Part shown: one piece after another, positions 1 through 7,284 of the stretch
How the letters are laid out: the number at the start of each line of letters is the position of its first letter
How positions within the stretch are numbered: position 1 is the first letter of the stretch
Position numbers and translations under genes: made by a program
The notes under the pieces: model-generated
Database searches by the model: none
Told to the model about the DNA's origin: nothing
Seen by the model: the letters and a program-made list of their open reading frames with translations, nothing else
Origin: an uncultured Oscillospiraceae bacterium
GTDB taxonomy: Bacteria; Bacillota; Clostridia; Oscillospirales; Oscillospiraceae
Direction of reading: 5' to 3'
DNA: 64,000 bases
NCBI GenBank assembly: GCA_947625045.1
Contig: CANQMW010000001.1
Span: 1 to 64,000, forward strand

Positions 1-378
1 TCCCCCGTGTGGAAGGGCAACGACGCGGGGAAGTTCACCGTGGCCGGGGACACCAGCAAGACCAACGCGGGCACCTATTACGCCCAGTTCACCCCCACGG
101 CCAACTACATGTGGAGCGACAACGACGGCAGCGAGATGCGCAAGGCCAAGTGGGTCATCGCCAAGCAGGGCGTCACCCTGCCCACCCAGAGCGGGACGCT
201 GACCTACAACGAGGGGGCCCGGTCCCCCGTGTGGAAGGGCAACGACGCGGGGAAGTTCACCGTGGCCGGGGACACCAGCAAGACCAACGCGGGCACCTAC
301 TACGCCCAGTTCACCCCCACGGCCAACTATATGTGGAGCGACAACAGCGGCAGCGAGATGCGCAAAGCCTCCTGGGTC
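1..378 (+). repeat. Tandem 222-bp coding repeat (Ig-like modules)
   Basis: The sequence from base 1 recurs from base 223 with only a few third-position and conservative changes, for example DNDGSE against DNSGSE. The second copy breaks down near base 378. The array probably continues left of the window. Confidence 0.9.
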
Positions 379-1437
379 ATCAACAAGGCCGCGGGGAGCC
401 TGTCCATCTCTCCCAAGACCCTCTCCCTGAACGTCGGCACGAAGAGCGCCGTCATTACCGTCAACCGGGCGGGGAACGGCGCCATCTCCGCCGTGTCCAG
501 CCAGACCGGCACCGCCTCCACGTCCATCAGCGGCAACAAGATCACGGTCACGGGCCTCAAGACCGGCAGCGCCGTCATCACCGTGAACGTGGCGGCGGGC
601 ACCAACCACACGGCGCCAACGGCGGTCACCTGCTCGGTGAGCGTGACGCTGCCCGTCAGCACCCTCAACTCCAACACCTGGGCCGTGATAAAACAGGCGT
701 CCGACGCCAATCAGGGCGCCAACTACTGGAAGGTGGGCGACAAGAAGAACATCAAGATCAACGGCAAGGTAGGCAACACGACCTTCTCCAACCTCTCCAT
801 CGACGTGTTCATCCTGGGCTTCAACCACAATTCCGCCAAGGAGGGCGCCAACAAGATACACTTCGCCCTGGGCAAGATCAATGACAAGCTGGTGGGCCTG
901 GTGGACAGCCAGTACAACAATACGACTTCCGACAACGGGTGCTTCACTATGAACACCAGCAGCACAAACACCGGCGGCTGGCAGAGCTCCCACATGCGGA
1001 CGGTCATCCTTGGCGGCGACAAGGCCCCGGCCAGCGCGGCGGCGAACACCCTTCTGGCGGCGCTGCCGTCGGACCTGAAAGCCGTCATCAAGCCCGTTAC
1101 CAAGTACACGGACAACAAGGGCGGCGGCAACAACAACGCGGGGAACGTGACCGCCACCACGGACTACCTGTGGCTGCTGGCAGAGTTCGAGATACAGGGC
1201 GCCCGGAGCTACGCCAACAGCACGGAACAGGCGAACCAGCTCCAGTACGACTACTTCAAGGCCAGCAACCCGAAGATCGTATACAAGCACAGTGCGACGA
1301 ATGACGCCGCCTGTGCGTGGCTCCGCTCGCCGTATTACGACTACAGCCACACCTTCTGCATTGTCAACACGGACGGGTCTGCCACCAACACCCTCGCCTA
1401 CTATTCCCTCGCGATGCTGGCCGGCTTTGCCGCCTAA
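1..1437 (+). CDS. DGR target protein: Ig-like repeats plus C-type-lectin-like variable domain (5' end outside window)
   Basis: The reading frame is open from base 1, so the true start lies upstream. The first ~125 visible residues are one whole and one partial copy of a 74-residue Ig-like/MBG-type repeat (period 222 bp), followed by a second bacterial Ig-like segment around residues 130-215. The last ~260 residues resemble the DUF6273/C-type-lectin-like fold used by DGR targets in gut Firmicutes, ending in the WLRSP and VNTDGS motifs. The last ~40 residues are the variable repeat, which matches a template copy at 2234-2357 except at adenine positions. The gene lies directly before avd and the RT. 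I infer a tail or surface ligand-binding protein diversified by mutagenic retrohoming. No signal peptide can be judged because the N-terminus is missing. Confidence 0.9.
   Translation, partial: SPVWKGNDAGKFTVAGDTSKTNAGTYYAQFTPTANYMWSDNDGSEMRKAKWVIAKQGVTLPTQSGTLTYNEGARSPVWKGNDAGKFTVAGDTSKTNAGTYYAQFTPTANYMWSDNSGSEMRKASWVINKAAGSLSISPKTLSLNVGTKSAVITVNRAGNGAISAVSSQTGTASTSISGNKITVTGLKTGSAVITVNVAAGTNHTAPTAVTCSVSVTLPVSTLNSNTWAVIKQASDANQGANYWKVGDKKNIKINGKVGNTTFSNLSIDVFILGFNHNSAKEGANKIHFALGKINDKLVGLVDSQYNNTTSDNGCFTMNTSSTNTGGWQSSHMRTVILGGDKAPASAAANTLLAALPSDLKAVIKPVTKYTDNKGGGNNNAGNVTATTDYLWLLAEFEIQGARSYANSTEQANQLQYDYFKASNPKIVYKHSATNDAACAWLRSPYYDYSHTFCIVNTDGSATNTLAYYSLAMLAGFAA
1305..1428 (+). repeat. DGR variable repeat (VR)
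   Basis: This 124-bp block aligns without gaps to the template at 2234-2357 (offset 929). By hand count, 15 positions differ. All 15 are adenines in the template, out of 34 adenines, and none of the 90 non-adenine positions differ. In protein terms 12 of 14 template Asn codons have changed, to Cys, Tyr, Asp, Tyr, His, Thr, Ile, Thr, Thr, Leu, Tyr and Tyr. The 3' end (TCGCGATGCTGGCCGG and on) is nearly invariant and is the likely initiation-of-mutagenic-homing (IMH) region. It ends three codons before the stop of the target gene. Confidence 0.97.
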
Positions 1438-1461
1438 TCCAGCGAAGCGATCCAAAGAAAT

Positions 1462-1538
1462 CCAGCCGCGAAAGCGGCGGGGAAGAGACTGCGAGCAAAA
1501 AAACAGCGCGGCCCCAGCTGAAAAGCCCCGGGCCGCGC
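1462..1538 (+). other. Hairpins downstream of VR (possible retrohoming cruciform)
   Basis: A GCCGC-GAAA-GCGGC hairpin (1465-1478, extendable past one mismatch) lies about 37 bp after the VR. A 9-bp GC-rich hairpin follows (arms 1506-1514 and 1530-1538, 15-nt loop) without a T tract. Known DGRs carry a stem with a four-base GAAA-like loop shortly downstream of the VR that aids retrohoming. The tetraloop matches, though the spacing here is longer. A role as target cruciform is inferred. Confidence 0.45.
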
Positions 1539-1564
1539 GCCTGCCTGGCCCGGGCGGGAGCCCT

Positions 1565-1708
1565 GGCAACCTGCACAAAGACCCGCGGCGAAAAACGGCG
1601 GCGGTTTTCCGACCGAAGTTTTACGCGCGCGGGTAGGTTTTTCCTACCATGGTAGGTATCTCCCCCCTATAGTCCCCCCATTTTCCCACATTCGTCATTT
1701 TGCCGAAG
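1565..1708 (+). repeat. Leader module, copy 1 (upstream of avd)
   Basis: The module contains a perfect CCTACCATGGTAGG palindrome (1643-1656), a CCCCCCTATAGTCCCCCCA box (~1662-1680) and a quasi-palindrome TTCGTCATTTTGCCGAA (~1691-1707) that runs into the avd ribosome site. A direct partial copy lies at 15056-15143 and an inverted copy at 15194-15334. TATAGT could be a -10 element, but no good -35 is seen. Probably promoter or leader DNA of the avd/TR/RT transcript. Confidence 0.6.
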
Positions 1709-1719
1709 GAGCCTGCAGC

Positions 1720-2181
1720 ATGTCGGTCCTCAAAGAAAAGCGCACCACCAGCAAGGCGGAGTTCGTGAACGTGGCAAACCAGATATACGTGGAGACCGTC
1801 ACATTCCTGACCCGGCTTTCCGCCCGGTATTCCCGGCTCATTGCAGAGCCGACGGCGGACCTGGCCGGGGACGTGATGGACTACGCGGAGAAGGCCAACG
1901 CCACCTTCCCGGACGACGAGCAGAAGCGGAGCAAGCGGCGGGATTACCTGCTGACCGCCAACGCCTCCCTCAGTGCTTTGGACGTGCGGCTCACCCACTG
2001 TTACATGATCCTTGCCATGAATCCCCAGGGCGCTTTTACCAACGGCAAGGGGGAGCACGTGGACAAGAGCGACGCCACGCGGAAGCTCGACAATATGGCC
2101 CAGTCCCTGGGGGAGCTCATAGACCAGGAGGAGAGGCTTTTGCGCGGCCAGATCAATAAGCTGACCGAAGAAAAGAAATAA
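1720..2181 (+). CDS. avd: Avd-like DGR accessory variability protein
   Basis: A 153-residue, mostly helical, strongly charged protein sitting between the VR gene and the TR, where Avd is found in many DGRs. Avd proteins form pentameric four-helix bundles that bind the RT and the template RNA and are needed for retrohoming. The central basic segment KRSKRRDYLLTANASLSALD (about residues 68-87) has the Arg/Lys-rich helix expected for nucleic-acid contact. It is somewhat longer than the typical ~125 residues because of a hydrophilic C-terminal extension. The start is chosen at ATG 1720 after AAGGAG. The call rests on helical pattern and position, not on diagnostic residues. Confidence 0.78.
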   Translation: MSVLKEKRTTSKAEFVNVANQIYVETVTFLTRLSARYSRLIAEPTADLAGDVMDYAEKANATFPDDEQKRSKRRDYLLTANASLSALDVRLTHCYMILAMNPQGAFTNGKGEHVDKSDATRKLDNMAQSLGELIDQEERLLRGQINKLTEEKK

Positions 2182-2592
2182 GTTCAAAAGCGGTGTATCT
2201 CTGATAACGCCCGGCCGTGCTGGGCGGCGTGCGCGCCGCCAATGCGTGGCTCCGCTCGCCGAATTACAACAACAGCAACAACTTCTGCAATGTCAACACG
2301 GACGGGTCTGCCAACAACAACAACGCCAACAATTCCCTCGCGATGCTGGCCGGATTTTGCATTGCCGGGTCACACGGAGTAGCCGAAAGGTGAAAGACGA
2401 CCCTTGCAAAAGGAGAGATACTTCCGGGGCGAGAGCCCGAAACTGACCGCTGATGCTCCTGCACGGACGCTGCTTGCATGGCGGGGGATGTGCCTTACCC
2501 CGTTTCATGTGCCGGAGCAAAGCAGTCTGGACGGCACCCTACAAGAGGCTGTACGGCGGTCGAATAACTCATTTTTTGGGGAGGCGGAAAGC
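2182..2592 (+). ncRNA. DGR template RNA region (TR plus flanking spacers)
   Basis: This 411-bp interval between avd and the RT has no credible gene. It holds the template repeat, a ~50-nt upstream spacer and a ~235-nt downstream spacer. In the Bordetella phage DGR the RNA used for cDNA synthesis spans the end of avd, the TR and a ~140-nt spacer, so this block is the expected template RNA. Exact RNA ends cannot be seen. An open frame from TTG 2404 runs into the RT frame but has no start context. Confidence 0.7.
2234..2357 (+). repeat. DGR template repeat (TR)
   Basis: This is the adenine-rich partner of the VR at 1305-1428. It is built largely of AAC/AAT codons in the VR reading frame (14 Asn codons), the usual design for maximum amino-acid diversity when A is randomised without making stop codons. 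Identity ends at 2357, where TTTGC in the TR and TTTGCC context in the VR diverge. Confidence 0.97.
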
Positions 2593-3750
2593 ATGACGAG
2601 CGAGGAGCGCCGGGAAGGGCGATACCAGCGCCGTCAGGCCGCCCGCCGGCGGCGGCGCGAGGCCCGGTGCGAGGCGCTGGGCTCCCTGGAGGACGTTTTC
2701 AGCTACAGGCGGATGTTCTTCTACGGGAAGAAGTGCTGCAACGGCGTCCGCTGGAAGCAGAGCACCCAAAACTTTGAGCTTCACCTTTTCTCGGGAACGG
2801 CTGTCCGGCGGAGGAAGATCCTGCGGCGGCAATACCGCGCCAAGCGCTGCATCCACTTCATCATTCAGGAGCGGGGCAAGACCCGCCCCATCGACGCGCC
2901 CCACATCACGGACCGGCAGATACACAAACTGTTCTGCAATGAGGTCCTTATCCCCCTGTACACCCCCGCCATGATCCATGACAACGGGGCCAGCCGCAAG
3001 GGAATGGGCCTGCACTACCAGTACAGGCGCCTGGCCGATCAACTGCGGTGGCATTACCGGCGGTACGGACGGACCGGCGGCGTGGCCACGCTGGATCTAA
3101 AGCAGTTCTTCCCGGGCGCGCCCCGGTGGGTCATCTTCCAGCGCCACGCCCGGTATATCACCAACGGGGACCTGCGCCAGCTCGCGGACCGGATCGTGGA
3201 CCAGGCGCCGGCCACGGCCCCGGGCCGGGGTATGCCCCTTGGCCTGGAGCCCAGCCAGCAGGAGATGGTAAGCCTGCCGTCGTCGGTGGATAACTGGCTG
3301 AAATGCCAGGTAGGCGCTCACTGTGCAGGGCACTACATGGACGACTATGTGATAATCATGCCGGATGTGGAACGGCTGAAAGCCGTGGTCCGGGAGATGG
3401 TCCGCCGGTTCGAGGCTATGGGGATCCGGGTCAACAAGCGCAAGTGCAAGATCACGCCCCTGACGGAGCCGTTCCGGTTCTGCAAGGCACGGTTCACACT
3501 GACGGAGAGCGGGCGCGTCATCATCAACGGCAGCCGGGACGGGATAAAGCGGGCCCGCCGGAAGCTGAAAATGTTTCATCGGGAGGTGGAGGCCGGCCGG
3601 CGGAGCCTGGCGGGCGTCCACGACTTCATGAACAGCCACGAGGCTTACTACAGGAACTTCAACGACCACGGCCGTCTGCTGCGGCTGCGGCGGCTACATC
3701 ATGCTATTTTTGGAGGTGCATCATGTACAGAGTTATCAAAGACGGCGTAA
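2593..3750 (+). CDS. DGR reverse transcriptase
   Basis: A 385-residue retron/group-II-like RT of the DGR class that makes adenine-mutagenised cDNA from the TR RNA. Visible motifs, numbered from ATG 2593: LDLKQFF (167-173) carries the first metal-binding Asp, GLEPSQ (217-222) matches the DGR-specific (I/V/L)GxxxSQ form of RT motif 4, and YMDD (248-251) is the catalytic box. There is a basic N-terminus and a basic thumb. I chose ATG 2593 because GGGAGGCGG lies 7 nt upstream. The longer frame from TTG 2404 would run through the template RNA spacer. The 3' end overlaps the next gene by 28 nt. Confidence 0.95.
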   Translation: MTSEERREGRYQRRQAARRRRREARCEALGSLEDVFSYRRMFFYGKKCCNGVRWKQSTQNFELHLFSGTAVRRRKILRRQYRAKRCIHFIIQERGKTRPIDAPHITDRQIHKLFCNEVLIPLYTPAMIHDNGASRKGMGLHYQYRRLADQLRWHYRRYGRTGGVATLDLKQFFPGAPRWVIFQRHARYITNGDLRQLADRIVDQAPATAPGRGMPLGLEPSQQEMVSLPSSVDNWLKCQVGAHCAGHYMDDYVIIMPDVERLKAVVREMVRRFEAMGIRVNKRKCKITPLTEPFRFCKARFTLTESGRVIINGSRDGIKRARRKLKMFHREVEAGRRSLAGVHDFMNSHEAYYRNFNDHGRLLRLRRLHHAIFGGASCTELSKTA

Positions 3751-4337
3751 ATATCGGGATGACGGAGAGCCCGACGTACATCACCCGGGCTGACAACGGC
3801 TGCTTCATCCTGTGCCAGGAGTTCGAGGCCAAGGGCATAGCCTTTGAGGGCACGCCCTATCACCTTTTGGGCCGGGAGCCCATGGAGGGGGCGGAGGACG
3901 TACTTCTGGAGGCCACGGACGCCGGGGCGGAGATCGTCAAGACCAACACCGCCGGCGGGATCGTGTTCGTCACCATGGCGGAGGCCGGGAACATCGACGC
4001 CACCACCGCCGCGGAGCACGCGGAGCTGTTCGCCGAGTGGGCTTACCCTGTGGCCTACAAGACCGGACAGATCAGGCGGTACAACGGGAAGCTGTACAAG
4101 TGCGTGCAGGATCACACTTCTCAGGCCGATTGGACGCCGGACGCCGCCGTGAGCCTGTGGAGCGTCACCGCGGACCCGGCGGAGGAGTGGCCGGAATGGT
4201 CCCAGCCCGTCGGCGCCCACGATGCCTACGCCAAGGGCGACAAGGTGAGCTGCGACGGGAAGCACTGGCAGAGCAACACGGACAACAACGTGTGGAAGCC
4301 CGGCGTCTACGGCTGGGACGACGTGACGGAGGAATAA
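3723..4337 (+). CDS. Phage tail-associated protein with carbohydrate-binding-like modules
   Basis: A 204-residue protein starting at ATG 3723 after GGAGGTG. The N-terminal ~100 residues are of unknown type. The C-terminal half carries two Trp-rich segments (QIRRYNGKLYKCVQDHTSQ, then KVSCDGKHWQSNTDNNVWKP) resembling CBM5/12-like chitin-binding modules that are common on phage tail fibres and lysins. Position after the DGR and before the lysis module fits a tail accessory or receptor-contact protein. Specific ligand unknown. Confidence 0.6.
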   Translation: MYRVIKDGVNIGMTESPTYITRADNGCFILCQEFEAKGIAFEGTPYHLLGREPMEGAEDVLLEATDAGAEIVKTNTAGGIVFVTMAEAGNIDATTAAEHAELFAEWAYPVAYKTGQIRRYNGKLYKCVQDHTSQADWTPDAAVSLWSVTADPAEEWPEWSQPVGAHDAYAKGDKVSCDGKHWQSNTDNNVWKPGVYGWDDVTEE

Positions 4338-4340
4338 GCC

Positions 4341-4751
4341 GTGGAGCACCGTTACATTGCCCGGAAGCGCGCCCGGTTCAACGCCATATGCGGCCCGGTC
4401 AACATCCCCTTCGGCACCGCCGTGGAGGAGTTGGCCGGCTTTCTCTCCCTGGGGCCGGACAGGCCGCTGTGCGACCCGGCCAGCCAGAACGGCGAATACT
4501 TCTGCGCCGACGACGACGGCCGGGGCCGGGAGCGGGCCAGTCTTATCAACGCCATCCTCGCCCGGCTGCAAAAGCGGGACAAGCAGTATCAGGCCCGGTG
4601 GGACAAGATATGGCGGTCCGCGCTGTGCGCCCGATACCGCCGGCCGGACATAGACGACAGGTGGCTTTGGGGCCACGCCTTCTTCTGCGCCCCGGTGGAG
4701 GACCTGGCGCAGATAGCGGGCCTTATCGGCGCGGCGCCCGGGAGGGGATGA
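4341..4751 (+). CDS. Phage hypothetical protein
   Basis: A 136-residue protein starting at GTG 4341, placed by the GGAGG in the end of the preceding gene (3-nt gap). It is rich in Arg, Trp and Asp and has no signal peptide or membrane segment. It sits in a tight run of small phage genes between the tail protein and the holin. No recognised family. Confidence 0.65.
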   Translation: MEHRYIARKRARFNAICGPVNIPFGTAVEELAGFLSLGPDRPLCDPASQNGEYFCADDDGRGRERASLINAILARLQKRDKQYQARWDKIWRSALCARYRRPDIDDRWLWGHAFFCAPVEDLAQIAGLIGAAPGRG

Positions 4752-4755
4752 CGCC

Positions 4756-4959
4756 GTGGGAAACCTGCAAATGATCGAGGGGCTATGCTCTATATGCGAG
4801 GAGCTGGCCCGCCTGGTGCGGGTGATGGCGGAGCACCTGGCGCAGCTTGGGGACACTTCCATGTCTGACGAGATCGCCGCAGCGGACGCCCGGTACAGGG
4901 CGGTCCTGGGGTTAGACGACGCCCCGGGAAATTCTGAACAGGGGGATGGCAGGAGATGA
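4756..4959 (+). CDS. Small phage hypothetical protein
   Basis: A 67-residue protein starting at GTG 4756 after GGAGGGG. It is largely helical (residues 1-50) with Cys at 11 and 14, and overlaps the holin start by 4 nt, which suggests translational coupling. Position before the holin suggests a tail or lysis accessory role, but nothing in the sequence shows a function. Confidence 0.6.
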   Translation: MGNLQMIEGLCSICEELARLVRVMAEHLAQLGDTSMSDEIAAADARYRAVLGLDDAPGNSEQGDGRR

Positions 4960-5390
4960 AAAACGCGATCTGTACTGCCGCCGGCGTGATCGGCGGCGCC
5001 ATAGCATCACTTTTTGGAGGATGGGACACCGCATTGACAACGCTTATCATCTGCATGGCGATAGACTACGTTTCCGGTCTGGTCGTCGCCGGGGTGTTCC
5101 ACACATCCAAGAAAAGCGAGAACGGGGCCCTGGAGAGCCGGGCCGGATGGAAGGGGCTATGCCGTAAGGGTATGACCCTGTTGATCGTCCTCATTGCCTG
5201 CCGCCTGGACCTGCTGGCCGGGACCAACTACATACGGGACAGCGTGGTTATAGGCTTCGTAGCCAACGAGGTAATATCCATCGTGGAGAACGCCGGGCTT
5301 ATGGGTCTGCCGCTCCCCGCGGCCATCACCAAAGCAATAGACATCCTTACAGCGAAAACGACCAAACACGACAACGGCGGCGACGAATGA
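4956..5390 (+). CDS. Phage holin (TcdE/Cph1-like)
   Basis: A 144-residue membrane protein with the layout of the toxin secretion/phage lysis holin family: an N-terminal Gly/Ala-rich segment, a hydrophobic segment around LTTLIICMAIDYVSGLVVAG (28-47), a basic stretch with KSENGALESRAGWKGL, then further hydrophobic helices and a hydrophilic tail. It forms membrane lesions that release the endolysin encoded at 5946. ATG 4956 follows AGGAG inside the preceding gene. Confidence 0.88.
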   Translation: MKNAICTAAGVIGGAIASLFGGWDTALTTLIICMAIDYVSGLVVAGVFHTSKKSENGALESRAGWKGLCRKGMTLLIVLIACRLDLLAGTNYIRDSVVIGFVANEVISIVENAGLMGLPLPAAITKAIDILTAKTTKHDNGGDE

Positions 5391-5423
5391 GCGCCGTTGA
5401 AATTTTTTTAGGAGGAAAACCCA

Positions 5424-5885
5424 ATGAAAAAGATTCTCTTCACCCTCTGCATCCTGGTCCTGGCCATGTGCATGTTCGCCTGCCTGTGCCTGCCGGCCTT
5501 TGCCGCTGAGGCATCCGAGCCGCCGGCCGACACCCCGGCGCCTGTCTACACCGCCGAGCCCAGCGCCACGCCCGAGGCCACCCCGGCTCCCGAACCTTCC
5601 GGCGGCGACACTCCCAGTCTGGACCCCGGCGACATCGGCACCTGCACCGCTATCACTATTATTTGTTTTTTGATCGGCATGGCGGTAAAGGCCAGTCCTC
5701 TGGATAACAAATGGGTGCCCATCATCGTGGGCGCGGCCGGCGGCATCATCGGCGCCCTGGCTCTCTGGTTTATGCCCGGCTTCCCGGCGAAGGACATTAT
5801 ATCTGCCATTGGCGTCGGCGTCCTCTCCGGCCTGGCTGCCGTAGGCGTTCACCAGATCGGCAAGCAGCTCTCCGGCAACACGTAA
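5424..5885 (+). CDS. Second holin-like membrane protein with signal peptide and Pro-rich linker
   Basis: A 153-residue protein. Residues 1-28 are a classical signal peptide ending at AFA. Residues ~29-70 form a Pro/Thr/Glu-rich linker. The C-terminal ~80 residues have two hydrophobic helices with the DNKWVPIIVG...GLAAVGVHQIGKQL pattern of phage holin family proteins (Phage_holin_5-like). A cleavable signal peptide plus linker on a holin-like domain is unusual and would place the linker outside the cell. Start ATG 5424 follows TTAGGAGG. Confidence 0.7.
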   Translation: MKKILFTLCILVLAMCMFACLCLPAFAAEASEPPADTPAPVYTAEPSATPEATPAPEPSGGDTPSLDPGDIGTCTAITIICFLIGMAVKASPLDNKWVPIIVGAAGGIIGALALWFMPGFPAKDIISAIGVGVLSGLAAVGVHQIGKQLSGNT

Positions 5886-5893
5886 TCAAACCT

Positions 5894-5931
5894 GCCCGCG
5901 TGGACATATCGCCCACGCGGGCGCATTTTTT
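5894..5931 (+). terminator. Rho-independent terminator after holin genes
   Basis: A 10-bp stem GCCCGCGTGG/CCACGCGGGC with a 9-nt loop, followed after GCA by six T residues. It lies 9 nt after the stop at 5885 and just before the endolysin, so it may partly uncouple the two. Confidence 0.85.
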
Positions 5932-5945
5932 GGGAGGTGACTCAC

Positions 5946-6788
5946 ATGGCGACGGCAAAACAGGTCCTTGCCGCAGGCGAGGCGCTGGCCGGCGAGAACG
6001 AAGCCATAACAGGGGCCAACAACACCACCGTCAATAAAGAGGCTGGTCTTGTCGGCACCGCCTACTGCGGCGGCTTTGTGAAGTACGCGCAGAAGCACGC
6101 CGGCTCCACGCTGCTGGACGGATGCAGTAACCCGTGGTATGTCCCGACGCTCCACAGCTTTATGAAGGCCATGGGGTGGCCCCAGGTCAAGACCCCGCAG
6201 CCCGGCGACATCTTCATCGAGGGCGACGACATGCACACCGGCTACTGCGACGAGTATATAGGCAACGGCTACATGCTGACGCTGGAGGGCAACTACGGCC
6301 ACGTCAAAGCGTCGAAGGCCGACGCCAGAAACGGCACCGGCGCCTTCTATGAGGGCATCGGCTTCCGCAAGACATCCATATCCGGTTTTATCTTCTTCCG
6401 CCCGCCCTACGACGAGAACGGGAAGGAGCCGGGCCCCACCCCGGAACCGGTCAAGAGCCCCGCCGAGTATGTGAAGGACTGGCAGCGCTGGCTTGGCGTC
6501 ACCGCCGACGGCGTGCCCGGGGCCAAGACGGCGGATGCGAACTTCGCAAAAATGTTCGTCGCCCTTGTAAAGGCGCACCCGGCGCAGATCCTCCAGACCG
6601 GCGACTTCATCATGTGCATACAGGGTATGCTTTACGCCGCCGGGTATGACGCGGGCGGGCTGGACGGGGAGTTCGGTTATAGCATGAAAACCGCGGTCAA
6701 GAAATTCCAGAAGGCCAAGGGCCTGGAGGACGACGGCGTTGTAGGCGCCGATACCATGGCCGCCCTGATCGACGGTGCTTTCAAATGA
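5946..6788 (+). CDS. Phage endolysin: CHAP-type amidase/peptidase with peptidoglycan-binding domain
   Basis: A 280-residue cell-wall hydrolase that would digest host peptidoglycan at lysis. Residues 1-160 form a CHAP/NlpC-like domain, with the candidate nucleophile Cys41 in YCGGFVKYA and candidate His97 in DDMHTGY. A Pro-rich linker (EPGPTPEPVK) follows, then a PG_binding_1 domain with DGEFGYSMKTAVKKFQKAKG near the C-terminus. There is no signal peptide, so export depends on the upstream holin(s). ATG 5946 is preferred over GTG 5937 because GGGAGGTGA lies just before it. Confidence 0.85.
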   Translation: MATAKQVLAAGEALAGENEAITGANNTTVNKEAGLVGTAYCGGFVKYAQKHAGSTLLDGCSNPWYVPTLHSFMKAMGWPQVKTPQPGDIFIEGDDMHTGYCDEYIGNGYMLTLEGNYGHVKASKADARNGTGAFYEGIGFRKTSISGFIFFRPPYDENGKEPGPTPEPVKSPAEYVKDWQRWLGVTADGVPGAKTADANFAKMFVALVKAHPAQILQTGDFIMCIQGMLYAAGYDAGGLDGEFGYSMKTAVKKFQKAKGLEDDGVVGADTMAALIDGAFK

Positions 6789-7063
6789 ACAGGAACGACA
6801 AGGCGGTATTCATCCTTGCCACGCTGTTCATCCTGTCCCTGCTTTACCTGATGGCCGTGAACCCTCAGAACGCCCCGGACCCTACACCTGCCCCGGACCC
6901 TACCCCGGTGCAGGGGCGGGCCGCCTGGGACGACATGGACGCGGCACAGCTATCATGGGTGATCGAAGGAATACAGGAGCGTATGAGCGACCTTGCCGAC
7001 GATCTCCACTACGCCCAGCACCTGCAACGTCAGAAATACCTTGAAGATTCTGGCGCCCAGTAA
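6785..7063 (+). CDS. Small single-pass membrane protein of the lysis cassette
   Basis: A 92-residue protein with one membrane segment (about residues 8-25), a DPTPAPDPTP linker and a hydrophilic helical C-terminus. It overlaps the endolysin stop (ATGA), implying coupling. The layout resembles phage spanin-like or Rz-like small lysis proteins, but hosts of this type lack an outer membrane, so the role is unknown. Confidence 0.65.
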   Translation: MNRNDKAVFILATLFILSLLYLMAVNPQNAPDPTPAPDPTPVQGRAAWDDMDAAQLSWVIEGIQERMSDLADDLHYAQHLQRQKYLEDSGAQ

Positions 7064-7211
7064 ACCGGGCGCCATCATCGGTCAAGGTATTTCTTCCTTC
7101 TTCCCGCGCGACCCGCTGCGCTGGGCTCGCGTGGGAGCCCTGGCAAAGCGAACACTCTTGACGGAATGCCCATTGTTGGGAGGCAACCTTTTGTTGGGAG
7201 TTGAAAGCAAG

Positions 7212-7245
7212 AGCCCCGGTGTGATCCACCGGGGCTTACTTTTTG
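7212..7245 (+). terminator. Rho-independent terminator after lysis module
   Basis: A 10-bp perfect stem AGCCCCGGTG/CACCGGGGCT with a 5-nt loop, followed by TACTTTTT. It separates the lysis genes from the recombinase. Confidence 0.85.
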
Positions 7246-7284
7246 GCCCTTACTACTTGTCATAATATTAAGGAGTGAAAACAC

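Noticed and set aside
2246-2446. 66-codon frame across the TR
   Set aside because: Low-complexity Gln run produced by reading the AAC-rich template in another frame.
2404-2592. N-terminal extension of the RT from TTG 2404
   Set aside because: It would translate the template RNA spacer. ATG 2593 has a proper ribosome site and gives the usual DGR RT length.
7060-7200. Second VR or target near GGGAGCCCTGGCAA
   Set aside because: Only a 14-bp match to the sequence downstream of the VR. No adenine-biased relation to the TR.
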